From Bombyx mori (lineage: Eukaryota > Arthropoda > Insecta > Lepidoptera > Bombycidae): a stretch of 64,000 bases of DNA. Below, piece after piece: positions 21,981 to 33,500 of this stretch. The stretch is from the NCBI RefSeq assembly GCF_030269925.1, contig NC_085114.1, positions 14,588,001-14,652,000 of the forward strand. The letters run 5' to 3'. The translations under genes and the position numbers were made by a program. The notes beneath the pieces were generated by a model. The model was not told the DNA's origin and made no database searches. It saw only the letters and a list, made by a program, of their open reading frames with translations. Each line of letters begins with the position of its first letter. Positions within the stretch are counted from its first letter, which is position 1.

Positions 21981-22318
21981 TCTTATACTTTTAAACGAGC
22001 AATTCTTGTATATTAATCTTATTTTTTTTATTAATTTTTTATTAAGTAATCTAATATAATCTGAATCTCGGAAACGGCCTCAACGATTTTCATAAAATTT
22101 AGTATACAAGAGATTTCGGGGGCGATAAATCGATCTATCTACGATTTATTTTCAGAAAATGTTGTTTTATTCGTGTTTTCAATAACCAACTCTTCCCGAC
22201 ATCTATTGGCGAATAATAATACTATTTTTCTTAATTGAGGGCAACTAACCGCTTTAAAGACACAACAAGATGGCGATATCAACAAAAAAAAAGCGAGCAA
22301 AGCTCGGTCATCATCTAG
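21981..22318 (+). mobile_element. Non-autonomous Helitron, third family
   Basis: Starts TCTTATACTTTTAAACGAGC and ends CTCGGTCATCATCTAG, between A (21980) and T (22319). A second copy is at about 40815-41116. Confidence 0.8.
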
Positions 22319-22483
22319 TTTAAATAAAACAACACCAAGAAGCATTTAATCGCTGCAAGAAGCAGAGCCGATCGAGGGCAATCAATAGAAACGTAAACAG
22401 TAATTGTTAAACGGTAACCAACAATAAAATGATAAAATGACCGCTCGTGCGTGAGGTGAACGAAGCTTTCTATGAATGTTCTG

Positions 22484-23345
22484 TGTGGCGGGTAGCCATC
22501 ATACGACGCAAGATAATTGACAGATGCCTGAATCTCGCTTACGACATTTTCAAGATAAAGCGCATATATACAAGTTCCGAACAACAACATTCGGACCGTC
22601 GGTCTACCGAGCAATATCATCCGCTCGGTGGAAGATCTTCCCTTTGTCGTATATATTCCCCAAACTGGTGACCTGCGACGAGATGTGAACACGCAACCTT
22701 CTGATTCATCTTCAGCGCATCAAGAACTCCGGCTACCACAATCCCCGCATTCTCGCAGATAAAAGCACGTCATTGACAGTCGTCCCACAGCAAGCCAGCA
22801 TCGCAGCCTCAACAGGACCATCGCAGCCGACTCACCGCGCTTCCTGGTCCTACGGCACGCAACTTCACTGCCTCATCACGCCGCAACAGTTCATCGCAGC
22901 CCACGACCGGATCATCAACGCTTGGGGTCACACATCTCCGGCGTGGCAGCTCTGCACACATGGACTACTGGCGACACGCACGCAGCATTCAAGCTCAGTC
23001 TCGACTCACCGCAGACTTCGAGCAGCACTGGCGACACGCACGCAGCATTCAAGCTCAGCCTCGACTCACCGCAGGCTTCGAGCAGCACTGGCCCTTGCAA
23101 GCTAATCTCAGCACGGACAACGCTAATTAAAAAAAATGACACGACCTTCAGTCTCGGAGGGGAGTGATGTGGCGGGTAGCCATCATACGACGCAAGATAA
23201 TTGACAGATGCCTGAATCTCGCTTACGACATTTTCAAGATAAAGCGCATATATACAAGTTCCGAACAACAACATTCGGACCGTCGGTCTACCGAGCAATA
23301 TCATCCGCTCGGTGGAAGATCTTCCTTTCGTCGTATATTCCCAAA
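22484..23345 (+). mobile_element. TRIM-like miniature LTR element
   Basis: Direct terminal repeats 22484-22664 and 23168-23345 start TGTGGCGGGTAGCC and are about 96% alike. The element is flanked by a 5-bp duplication ttctg (22479-22483 and 23346-23350). After the left repeat CTGGTGACCTGCGACG fits a primer-binding site; before the right repeat CGGAGGGGAGTGA fits a polypurine tract. The 503-bp interior has no coding capacity for pol and contains a duplicated unit of about 60 bp (about 22971-23090). Size and parts match terminal-repeat retrotransposons in miniature. Confidence 0.85.
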
Positions 23346-23568
23346 TTCTGGTGGTCGTACCCACCCGTGCGGTCTCACTAGACGCCCCACCGCCAAAATT
23401 ACGCAAATCAAAATTTATGAGATTTTGAATTTATGTAGTTACACAATCTGTTCTTTATTATATTTATATTTATTTATATACAATATCAATACAATCATTT
23501 ATTATTCATTATACTACGTTAACTTTTTCAGATAGTAATTTGACTTAACACGTTAACTGAAATTTTTT

Positions 23569-24006
23569 CTTTATTTATTTTTTATTGCTTAGACGGGTGG
23601 ACGAGCTCACGGCCCACTTGGGGTTAAGTGGTTAGCCCATAGACATCAACGTAAATGCCGCCACCCATCTTGAGACATGAGTTCTAAGGTCTCACTTTTA
23701 ACAGTACAACGGCTGCCCCACCCTGCAAATCGAAACGCAGTACTGCTTGACGGCAGAAATAGGCAGCGTGGTGGTACCTACCCATGCTGACTCATAACAC
23801 GTCCTACCACTAGTAGTTATGCAAACTATAATTTTACAAATTTGATTGATTATTACACGATGTTATTCCTTCACCGTGGAAGTCAATCGTGAACATTTAA
23901 TAAGTACGAATTTCAGTGGAATAATTGGTACCTGCCGGTGGGATGCGAACACCGTTGCATCGCTACATACGGATGCACCGCACGTCTTATCATTTAGGCC
24001 ACGACA
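23569..24006 (-). mobile_element. Bm1 SINE, near full length
   Basis: From TTTTTATTGCTTAGACGGG to the head complement CATTTAGGCCACGAC. Confidence 0.88.
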
Positions 24007-24076
24007 AATTCAAGCTCGGCCTACGCCTACTTTAGGGTAGTACGTGGCGCACTAAAGTAATTATGTCGAATTTTGT

Positions 24077-24400
24077 ATTTTTTTATCCCTACCCATGCTG
24101 ATAGCCTTGAGAGGGTATTTCAGCTTCTCCTTGACATGTAGGTGAGCTCACCGGGCCCAAACCGAGTGTGTTGCTAACACTGACTCTAGCAAGAGCAGTG
24201 CTACGCAGAATCTACCACCGGATCAGAAACGCGACCCACTGAGAAGATGCGGCGAGAAACTCAGTGGGCTGTGTCTGTGAGTTAATTTATTCGTTGAGCC
24301 CTTCGTCGCAAGCGACGGTTTCGACGAGGACGGTGACCGGTGCTCGAAGTACCTAAAAGCACCTAAAAGCAATGGTTCGGGAGGATCCGTAATGACGTGT
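24077..24400 (-). mobile_element. LINE 3'-UTR fragment (Jockey-like tail)
   Basis: GTAGGTGAGCTCACCGGG, CAAGAGCAGTGCTACGCAG and CGACCCACTGAGAAGATG match the complement of the LINE 3' segment near 18243. Confidence 0.75.
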
Positions 24401-24777
24401 TTAGGGCAACGATCTTCTTTCTAAGGCGCCGGAATATCTAATATAATCTGAAGATACTGAAAGTGAATCTATATCAAAGAAACCCAAAATGCTAAAATAT
24501 ACAAACAAAAGAAGGCAAAGCTTAGGCAATCCAGGCGCTTAGGAATAGAAAGCGACATAATTACTTCAGTGCGCCGCGTAGGGTGCCGATGATATGGCAG
24601 TCAGTTTATTAAAATTATAGTGTCATCCTCAATATAGGTCTAGGTGTGGTTCGACGTCCATGTTGACAGTCGAATCAATTAAGCCTAATGGGACACAGGC
24701 CTGTGTGTGCATATCGATGTCCAGTTTTGCTTTTATTTGTTCAATGTGGACGGATCTGAGCTACCTAGCTATTTTGG

Positions 24778-25016
24778 AATTGGCTATTTCAGCTGCGCGC
24801 GGACGGATAAGTGAGCTCACGGGTTCAACCTGAAAAAGTGTCCTAACACTAGCCCTAGCAAGAGCAGTGCTTCGCGGAATCTATCACCGGATCAGAATCG
24901 CGACCCACTGAGATGATCCGGCGAGAAACTCAATGGGTTGTGTTAGTTTGCTCGTCAAAATCTTCGTCGTAATCGAAGAGCTCGACCAGAACTGTGGTGG
25001 GTGCTTAAAGAGCCTA
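24778..25016 (-). mobile_element. LINE 3'-UTR fragment (Jockey-like tail)
   Basis: GTGAGCTCACGGGTTCAACC to CGACCCACTGAGATGATCC; second copy of the same type about 700 bp downstream of the first. Confidence 0.75.
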
Positions 25017-25017
25017 A

Positions 25018-25048
<31 letters not shown>

Positions 25049-25242
25049 GCCTATTTCAGCCGTGAAGCAGCAATGCGTTTCGGTTTGAAGGGTGGGGCAG
25101 CCGTTGTAACTATACTGAGACCTTAGAACTTATATCTCAAGATGCGTGGCGCATTTACGTTGTAGATGTCTATGGGCTCCAGTAACCACTTAACACCAGG
25201 TGGGCTGTGAGCTCGTCCACTCATCTAAGCAATAAAAAAAAA
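25049..25242 (+). mobile_element. 5'-truncated Bm1 within a CA microsatellite
   Basis: Bm1 tail (CCTATTTCAGCCGTGAAGC to AATAAAAAAAAA) with CA repeats directly on both sides (25021-25048 and 25243-25260). Confidence 0.85.
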
Positions 25243-25540
25243 CACACACACACACACACAGAATTACAGTTCATTTAGAACGTCACTGAACCAAAACCTA
25301 TAATAACATCGAGGCATCAAGCGTGAAAGTCTAAGTCCGTAATGAGGGAAGTCTATCATCGAGTTATGCCAACTAATTGCGTCTTACATAAGTCCTTTGT
25401 AACATAGATCGGAGTTTTATGTACCAACTCATTTCACTTGTAACATATTAAATATTACCGGCGACTTTGCTTGCATTTTGCAGATCAATACAGGATTGGC
25501 ACAAATCTAGGACGTTGCTAGAATATAGCTATATACTGTA

Positions 25541-25600
25541 CTAGCTGTACCCGACCGCTTCGCTGAGCATTTAAAATTAACATTATTATTTCTCACTTCC
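25541..25600 (-). mobile_element. Helitron-like end fragment
   Basis: ACTAGCTGTACCCGACCGC resembles the CTAG ends of the other Helitron copies; the rest is not recognisable. Confidence 0.4.
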
Positions 25601-25661
25601 ACAAATTACATTGCATTTTATCAACATAAATAAAATGTTTACCGATTCGCTGGCTAGATGG

Positions 25662-25800
25662 TGCGATGACCTCCGCACGGTGGCCGGCAAAAAGTGGATG
25701 AGGAGAGCCGCAGACCGGGTTCAGTGGTATAGATTGGGAGAGGCCTATGTCCAGCAGTGGACGACTGTGGGCTGTTGATGATGATGAATATGAATAATAA
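25662..25800 (+). mobile_element. RTE-like LINE 3' end with coding remnant
   Basis: The frame CDDLRTVAGKKWMRRAADR to EAYVQQW ends at TGA 25776-25778, followed by TGATGATGA and TAA repeats, the usual RTE tail. Confidence 0.8.
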
Positions 25801-25813
25801 TAATAATATTATC

Positions 25814-26057
25814 AACTGGGAACAAATCACGCACGATCATCCCGCCCCAATTTAGGATTCGCTGTGCTATGGGCACCAGACACTTATAAACATACTTACA
25901 TATGTATGTTTAAATATATACATATAGAGATAATGAACATCCAGACATAGAACAAACAAGTCTGTTCATCATACAATGCTTGGCCGATGTGGGAATCCAA
26001 CCCATAACCCTTGGAGCAATAGTCGGGGCTGCTAACTACTGCGCTAGAGAGTCAGTC
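25814..26057 (-). mobile_element. Second SINE family, uninterrupted copy
   Basis: AACTGGGAACAAATCACGC at the tail, ATGTGGGAATCCAACCC (box B complement) and CTAACTACTGCGC at the head; the reference for the split copies. Confidence 0.8.
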
Positions 26058-26413
26058 AATATGAATTCTTATAATGTTACTGTTATATTGTTACAGTTTA
26101 AAAATATACATTAATTTAAGTACCGCAAATGCACCGGACGCATAAACCTCACAGGATGACAAAACGGTCCGAAACATAAAACTTATTAATTCATAACAGA
26201 ATATTCATAACGCGACCGGCATGGCGGCACTTCGATTGTTCGGATAACGGTCACCGTCGGACGATGGTGGATGGCGACGAAGTCTGAATACCGAACCGGA
26301 ACAATTCCTTAGTTATGGCCGGCGCGGAAATATGTGGACATGGTTCGCGTAACGGTAAAGGGGTCGGTGAAGTGGGTCATAAAGTCGTCGTCGATATTAA
26401 GATTTATTAGAAA

Positions 26414-26678
26414 CTAGCTGACCCGGCAGACTTCGTAGTGCCCCAATCGATAAATAAAAGACCTAAACTTTTATATAAAATAAACTTAAAACAAACAAAA
26501 GGAAACATCAAAGGGAAAACAAAATTGTTATTTTTATTAAATTCCGAGAATTTTCATATTTATCTTCATATAAACCTTCTCTGGACTTCCACATATAATT
26601 TAAGACCAAAATTAGCCAAATCGGTCCAGCCGTTCTCAAGTTTTAGCGAGACTAACGAACGAACTAATTATATTTAGA
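26414..26678 (-). mobile_element. Non-autonomous Helitron
   Basis: Same family: + strand starts CTAGCTGACCCGGCAGAC and ends near TTTAGA, with the CTCAAGTTTTAGCGAGAC block inside. Confidence 0.8.
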
Positions 26679-27030
26679 TTTTTATTTTTATTTAAGTACT
26701 GCTCGATTTTCTTTATACTGTGACATTGAAAAAATCAAGGCACAAGGCGCTGAGGCCATTTCTTAAAAAAAAAGTACAGTATCATACAATAAGTAACAAT
26801 GCACAATAGTGTCTATTGTATTGTGCAATCATTTAGGAAATGCATAAGCTCTATTACATATAATGATGTATTCTATATGTATTTTATATAACTATTAAAT
26901 AATTTGAGTTCTAGAATAGATTATTGTAGATTGCTTAATGTGTCTGCCTGTTTTATAGGTGTGCGGAAATGACTTTACTATTTTTATTTGTTTGGAAAGC
27001 TATTCTTATCTTGATAATCATTATTATTAT

Positions 27031-27274
27031 TATTTTTTATTGCTTCGATGGGTGGACGAGCTCACAGCCCACCTGGTGTTAAGTGGTTACTGGAGCCCAT
27101 GGACATTTACAACGTAAATGCGCCACCCACCTTGAGATATAAGTTCTAAGATCTCAGTATAGTTACAACGGCTGCTCCACCCTTCAAACCGAAACGCATT
27201 ACTGCTTCACGGCAGAAATAGGCAGGGCGGTGGCACCTACCCGCGCGGACTCACAAGAGGTCCTACTACCAGTA
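27031..27274 (-). mobile_element. Bm1 SINE, 3' half
   Basis: ATTGCTTCGATGGGTGGACG to GGTCCTACTACCAGTAA; the tRNA head is missing. It ends about 260 nt before Cht6 exon a. Confidence 0.88.
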
Positions 27275-27533
27275 AAAGATAAGGGGAAAAAAGCAAAGAA
27301 CCCTGACCTGATATTTCACGATCCGTGATGTGGTGATGTTTACGGACTACAGCGCCAGCTTTACGTTAGACGGGCAAGCTGACGAAATTCTGTTTAATTG
27401 TATCCAAATTACAGTAGTTTTACTAATAAATATTTATGAGCTTAGGAAGCTTTAGTTTAATTTTCATGATTGGCTCCGTATGACGGCGAGATTTTTTAAA
27501 ACTTTTCTTAATACCAATTTTTATTGTTCACAG

Positions 27534-27585
27534 GAATCCACAATATGGCTGACCCTGCTATTGGCAGTGATAGCAACAACGCCAG
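27534..27585 (+). CDS. Cht6: Cht6 exon a: signal peptide core
   Basis: The acceptor is ...ttgttcacag at 27533 and the donor gtaaag starts at 27586. The open frame reads ESTIWLTLLLAVIATTP plus one base, a typical signal-peptide hydrophobic core. The phase joins the next exon as a Val codon. The only ATG inside (27545) is out of frame, so the initiator must be in an earlier exon. Confidence 0.75.
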
Positions 27586-30500
27586 GTAAAGTTTTCCAAT
27601 TAAAAGTTATACATACTTAAAATATTATCGATTAGACTTAGTGACATTAGACATTCTTGATATTTGTAATAAAAGATCACAATTTTTAATACATTTTAAT
27701 AGAAAACCTACTTACCTATTTTTGTCAAAAACCAATGGGAATGAAAAAAATCGATGAGAATGTATTGCGTTTTGCATACGAGCCGCTACTATGAGAATTT
27801 AGGTCGAAGTCACAACTACATTGGAACGAGAAATAGGCAGGATGGTGGTAACAGCAAAACAATAAAAAAAAAGTTAAGAGATACCAGGGTCGCATTTTTT
27901 ATTTTAACTAGTAGGTATATAAGATAGTAATTTCTTCTTTCTTCGATATCATAGATACAAATCACAAAAAAACTTTTATGGATTGAATTTTTTTGTTTTT
28001 TTTATTGTCATTAAATTGTTTCCGACGTCTGGAATAGTTTGCAGCTTATATAGAGTTAAGAGGGACCTACCGCGGAAGTAGTTTTAATTAAGCATAGAAG
28101 ATCCCGTCACCTCTTTTATACCACTGCATCGTCTCGTGCCAAGTTAGGCCTTACTTTGAACCATAGTGCATTTCTAGAGATCATTTTCACACCGCATAAA
28201 CCGGTTCTTAGGTCATTTTTCCAATTAGGTTTGAAAAGAGTTCTTAGATTCTTCCCTACTTAATTTTTGGTAGCTTAAGGGGTTATTCCAACTTCGCGCG
28301 GACCGGTAGGTGAGCTCACGGGCTCAACCTAAAAGAATTGCTAACACAGGTCCTAGCAAGAGCAGTGCTTCGCTGAATCTACTACCAGATTGGAGTCGCG
28401 ACCCACTGAGAAGATCCGGCGAATTTTTTATTTATTGTTTAGATAGGTGGACGAGCTCACAGCCCACCTGGTTTTAAGTGGTTACTGGAGCGCATAGACA
28501 TTTATAACCGTAAATGCGCCACCCACCTTGAAATATAAGTTTTAAGATCTCAGTATAGCTACAACGGCTACCCCACCCTTCAAACCGAAACGCATTACTG
28601 CTTCACGACAGAAATAGGCTGTGCGTTAATAGAGCTCACAGCAGTGTTTTGCATTTCATCTACTTCCATTAATGTGCCTTCAAAGACCAAGTGCCACAAG
28701 TATGACTAGATGTGAAAATTGTACTGCTCTCACATGTATAGTTCTTAGCTCCTCAATTTAAGACCGTAATTTTTTTGTTCATGTTTGTTCGTCCCAAGAA
28801 TTGTTTGGAGGTTACCACGTAAGGCGCACACCCACTAATTAATTGCGACTTCACGTTATAGCCCATTGTTTTGGAAGATTTCAATTTATAATCGTTAAGC
28901 TAGTGAATATCGCGGTGGGCTTTATTAACTCGTATGTGTCAAGGATTTGATTGTAATCTGACAATGAAATACGAAGTGTCAATGTGACAGGTGGCGCTGG
29001 AGTAGTTTTAACGAATGAGTATTTTAAAAGAAATAGGTTTTCTAAAAACTGGCAACAATCACAATCTTATAAAAGACAAATCTTTATGTCACTTGTAAGT
29101 TTTGTTGCCGCTAACAAAAAAACAAAAGAAGCATCACGAAATGTTGTAATGTTTCATACTCTATTTGTATTTTATTATTGGCCATAACTAAATAGGATTG
29201 TTACACTAAAAAAAAGGAATATAACAAATTATTTTGTTGCGGTCTCGAACGACACACTTCGTTTATAAAATAATTCTGACGACATTCGCATAATGTAATA
29301 CTGTTCTTATGGCAACACTAACTAGGGTTGCTACTAAATGTAATAGAAAATAATTCATGTAAGGTTTGCAATTTTATAATTGGATTTTAATTATGAATGA
29401 TTTCTTTGAAGATTACGGAAGTTAATTAGTATCATATTTAAAATGTTTCATCAGTATTCGATTTCATAATAAGCATTTTAAGTACTGGTGTTGTTGTTAG
29501 TAGTTAAGAATACGACAGAGCAGACATCAAATTCTGCTTTAGAGCTTTTGCACTTATTTAGAAATTATTACTGGATAGATATAAAAACGTTGCAGCAATT
29601 TCAATTGAATTAGTTACCAGAGTAAATAATTGGTATTTCTTTCAAATGGCAACCCTGATCAGTAGTTCATGGACGAACAGTCAGATCAAGTTAATCTTTT
29701 ATTTTCTTAACAATTTTCCGGTTAATTAGTTCCATATTAACGCGAAACACGAAAATTTTATAGCGTGGGACTACCATTTTACAAGTTTATAGGTTATTTC
29801 AAACCCAAAGTCACTATTAATTCTATTTTACCTTTTAGATTCCACCGATCCTTGGCATACAGGATGCTATACAACCATTTCCGAAAAAAATAAAAGAGAA
29901 TTTATAACTTTATAAATAGCTACTTAGGGATCTTAGTCGATATACTTAACAGCGTAAGCAGAGAAGTAGCCATGAGACATAAATTCAGAGTTACTAAACA
30001 AATTCCTTGTATTCTAACTTCTATCTAACTAGTTCGCATTCTTCTTCGCTTTTTTTTTCTGTTTTTTATTGCCCGTGTAGACAGACAAGCATACGGCCCA
30101 CCTGATGGTGAGTGGTTACCGTCGGCCATGGACTTCTTGCAATGCCAGGGGCAGAGCCAAGCCGCTGTCTACCATTCCTTCTCCTCAATTACTCCTGACT
30201 GCGTGATCGTGATTGTTATGTAGTATTGGAGCCCCTCCAACGTTTCCCATATGCCTCAGTGCTTTACCGAGATCAAATGATTGAAGTCGTCGTGACCTAA
30301 TGGACAAGACGTCCGGTGCATTCGTATCTAGCGATGCAACGGTGTTCAAATTTACAAAATATATAAGCCTACCTACCCGATTTTAATATTCATCAGTGAT
30401 TATAAACTTCACAATGTAATTATTGCCACGAATTTTGGCACACGAAGTCAAAGTCGTTACGAAGTTGTACCTATTTTTTATTCCATCTACAGCGTAAATG

Positions 30501-33500
30501 CGCCACCCGCCTTGAGATATAAGTTCTAAGGTCTCAAATATAGTTAAAACGGCTGCCCCACCCTTCAAACCGAAACGCATTACTGCTTCATGGCAGAAAT
30601 ACAACCACATCAATGTAGAAACCAGATCTTAAGAAGGAGGTTAGAAATAATTTAGTTTCTAGATCAATTTGAAAACGAACCGAGGTAATTTAGTATTTGA
30701 CTACTTTCCTTTTCGACCAACAAAATGTAAGATTAGAAGACAATAAAAATTCGGTATTACTACAATAAATTGGATTGGTATTGCGTAAAATTTAGAAATA
30801 ATGCCGGCGCAGACGCGGAAATACCAAGCAGATTGCATAAGTTATGTATTTGCTTGATCTTTTGAGAATATATCACCGGGTGATTTACTCATTTTGTAAA
30901 TGGCACGGCCGTGGTCAAAATGAAACATGTGTGTTTGGAGTCTCATTTAAATTGGAATACGAAATCACGCTAATCAAAAGAGAAGGCATTTTTGCTGGTC
31001 GGCGCAGATTTGCGTTCTAATTCGAATGGTCCGAAAGCTCTTTATCCAATACAAATAAAACTTTAATGTCGGGGTGGATGGTGGAATTCACATTGTGAAC
31101 ATTAATTCCTAATGGGCCGAATTTGGATACCCAACTAAACAAAAATGAAGTCACATTGTAAGACTAGACTCGACGTTGGATTAGACTCAGCGTCATCAGA
31201 ACAATGGAGTGTATTGATTTCCACTGGTCCACTTGGATTATTTAGTCTTATCACTAGTCGTACTGTTTCAGCTTGAATGTAATTTTCGTACTTATTGAAT
31301 TTTAGAATAACTTTTACTGCAGAACATTCAACGAAACTTTTTAGGTGGGCGTATTTTGAAATAGTTATTCCAATTGACTTCCCGTTTTGGAATTCCTAGT
31401 TACATTTAAATCTTTCAATGTATTATTACTCTTCCACAGTATCATCAAACGAACCGCGAGTGGTGTGTTACTACACGAACTGGTCGGTGTATCGGCCCGG
31501 TACGGCCAAGTTCAACCCACAGAACATCAATCCGTACCTGTGCACGCATCTTATATACGCCTTCGGGGGCTTCACGAAGGATAACACGTTGAAGCCATTC
31601 GACAAATACCAGGACATCGAGAAAGGTCTGTAAAGAGCTCTTTTTTTCTACGTTCCAGTAAACCCTAACAGTGGCCAGACCAAAGGCCGTAGATCCTAAC
31701 CGTCTATGTTCAAAACTGATATTTTCATCATCAGGTGGTTATGCCAAGTTCACCGGACTAAAGACGTACAACAAGAATCTGAAAACACTCCTAGCCATAG
31801 GCGGATGGAACGAGGGTTCTTCCAGATTCTCCCCTATGGTAGCGTCCAAGGAGAGAAGGAAAGAGTTCGTCAGAAACGCTATTAAGGTACATTTTGTTTC
31901 ATGAATAACAACACTCCAAGTGTTTGGCTGTGGAGCGGTATGTAGATCAGATAAGGGTTTTAGTTTATAAGATCCACCGTACCTTATTCGCCATAGCGTC
32001 TGATTCCCATTTTTTGATTGGAGTTTGAGTTCATTAAGTCCGGACGGCGCAAATTCCAAACGCTACAAATAATCCGAAAATTATCACGATATAATTGAAA
32101 GATATTTTAATTGTAAGGTATATTATAACAACACTAGCTTTTGCCCGCGTGGAATAGTTCACAAATAATACTTTATTTTAGAACAAATTCGGTTAGCATA
32201 AAAAACGTTATAGTGAGCCAACCTAACAAATGGACATATGCTGTCGCGGATTTTTTTTACATCTTTTGAAGGGGAACAATTCTGTCATACATTATTTTAG
32301 CGAAACTTTAACCGTTTCTGCAGCGCATGCAGCGGAAGCTCTCAAAAGGGAAAAAAAACCCCGATTTTGATAGATTATTTATTGGTGCTCCGCTTGTATT
32401 GGTCTTAGCGTGATGTTATATAGCCTATAAGCCTTCCTCAATAAATGAGCTATCGTGAGCTATGTCGCTAAATATAATAATAAATTAGCTAAATCGGACC
32501 AGTAGTTCCTGAGGTTAGCGCGTTCAAACAAACAAACTATTCAGCTTTATAATATTAGTATTGAAGTATAGGTTATGATTAGCAGCATTTAGGTGTATTT
32601 TTCTTACAAAACATGGATGATATTGTCTTTAACTGCTCAACTATTTTTAGTGTAACCTTATTTATTGCTTTTAAAGGTGAAATTAGTTTTCGGCTCGTCT
32701 GGTATGCCCATGTTGAGACGTGAGGTCGATGTTTCAATTGAATGGCACAATTATTCGACCCTTCGAATCGAATCTTAACTGGTTTGGATTTTAGTACTAC
32801 CCTACTGTTGACTACCCTACGCGGTGCGCCCTACTAACTAGGTCTTCTGTTTTAAGAGTATTTGATCATCGCAATCTGTTTTGGGCTACACGCTTTACTA
32901 CGGGCCTAAAGTCACTCTATTTTTTTCCCTTAACACTAAAAATACCTTAACGGGTCAAATAACCCATTTTGAAATTTTGCATTGAAAATGCACGTGTCAT
33001 CTTATTGCTTTTGCACATTTGACTTCATGACTTTTGCTTACAAATATTTTCTTTGTTTTGTTTTGTTTACTTTGAGTAATACTTATCGAATACCGTTATC
33101 TACTATGCTATGGTAGAAATGGGTACCAGTAAGCGTTGGTATGATTAGTGTTAATTTATAAAAAAGGCCCTATAATAATTCGCATCCTTTTGTTATTCAA
33201 CTCCGTATTTGTCTTTACAGTTCCTCAGACAAAACCGGTTCGATGGTCTCGACTTGGACTGGGAGTACCCTGCCTTCCGCGACGGCAGCAAGCCCAAAGA
33301 CCGGGAGAACTACTCGAGGCTGGTGCGAGAGCTACGTGAGGAGTTCGAAAGAGAATCTGAGAAGACCGGAAAACCAAGGTTGCTGCTGACCATGGCAGTG
33401 CCAGCTGGCATCGAATACATCCAGAAGGGTTATGATGTTAAAACTTTGAACAGGTCAGTTTTTGTCTTTTTGTAACGCGTCAAGGAAATGATTAAAAGTA

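Larger units (their letters stand above)
28623..31439 (+). other. Cht6: Remainder of the intron between Cht6 exons a and b
   Basis: AT-rich intron; besides the RTE-like tail and two Bm1 fragments nothing coding is seen. Confidence 0.6.

Noticed and set aside
22315..22692. Antisense 125-codon ORF (and its near copy at 22915-23406)
   Set aside because: They read through the LTRs of the TRIM-like element; the shared protein text is only the repeat.
27545..27585. ATG within exon a as the chitinase start
   Set aside because: Its frame (MADPAIGS...) does not join the GH18 frame at the next exon; the hydrophobic frame does and has no ATG.
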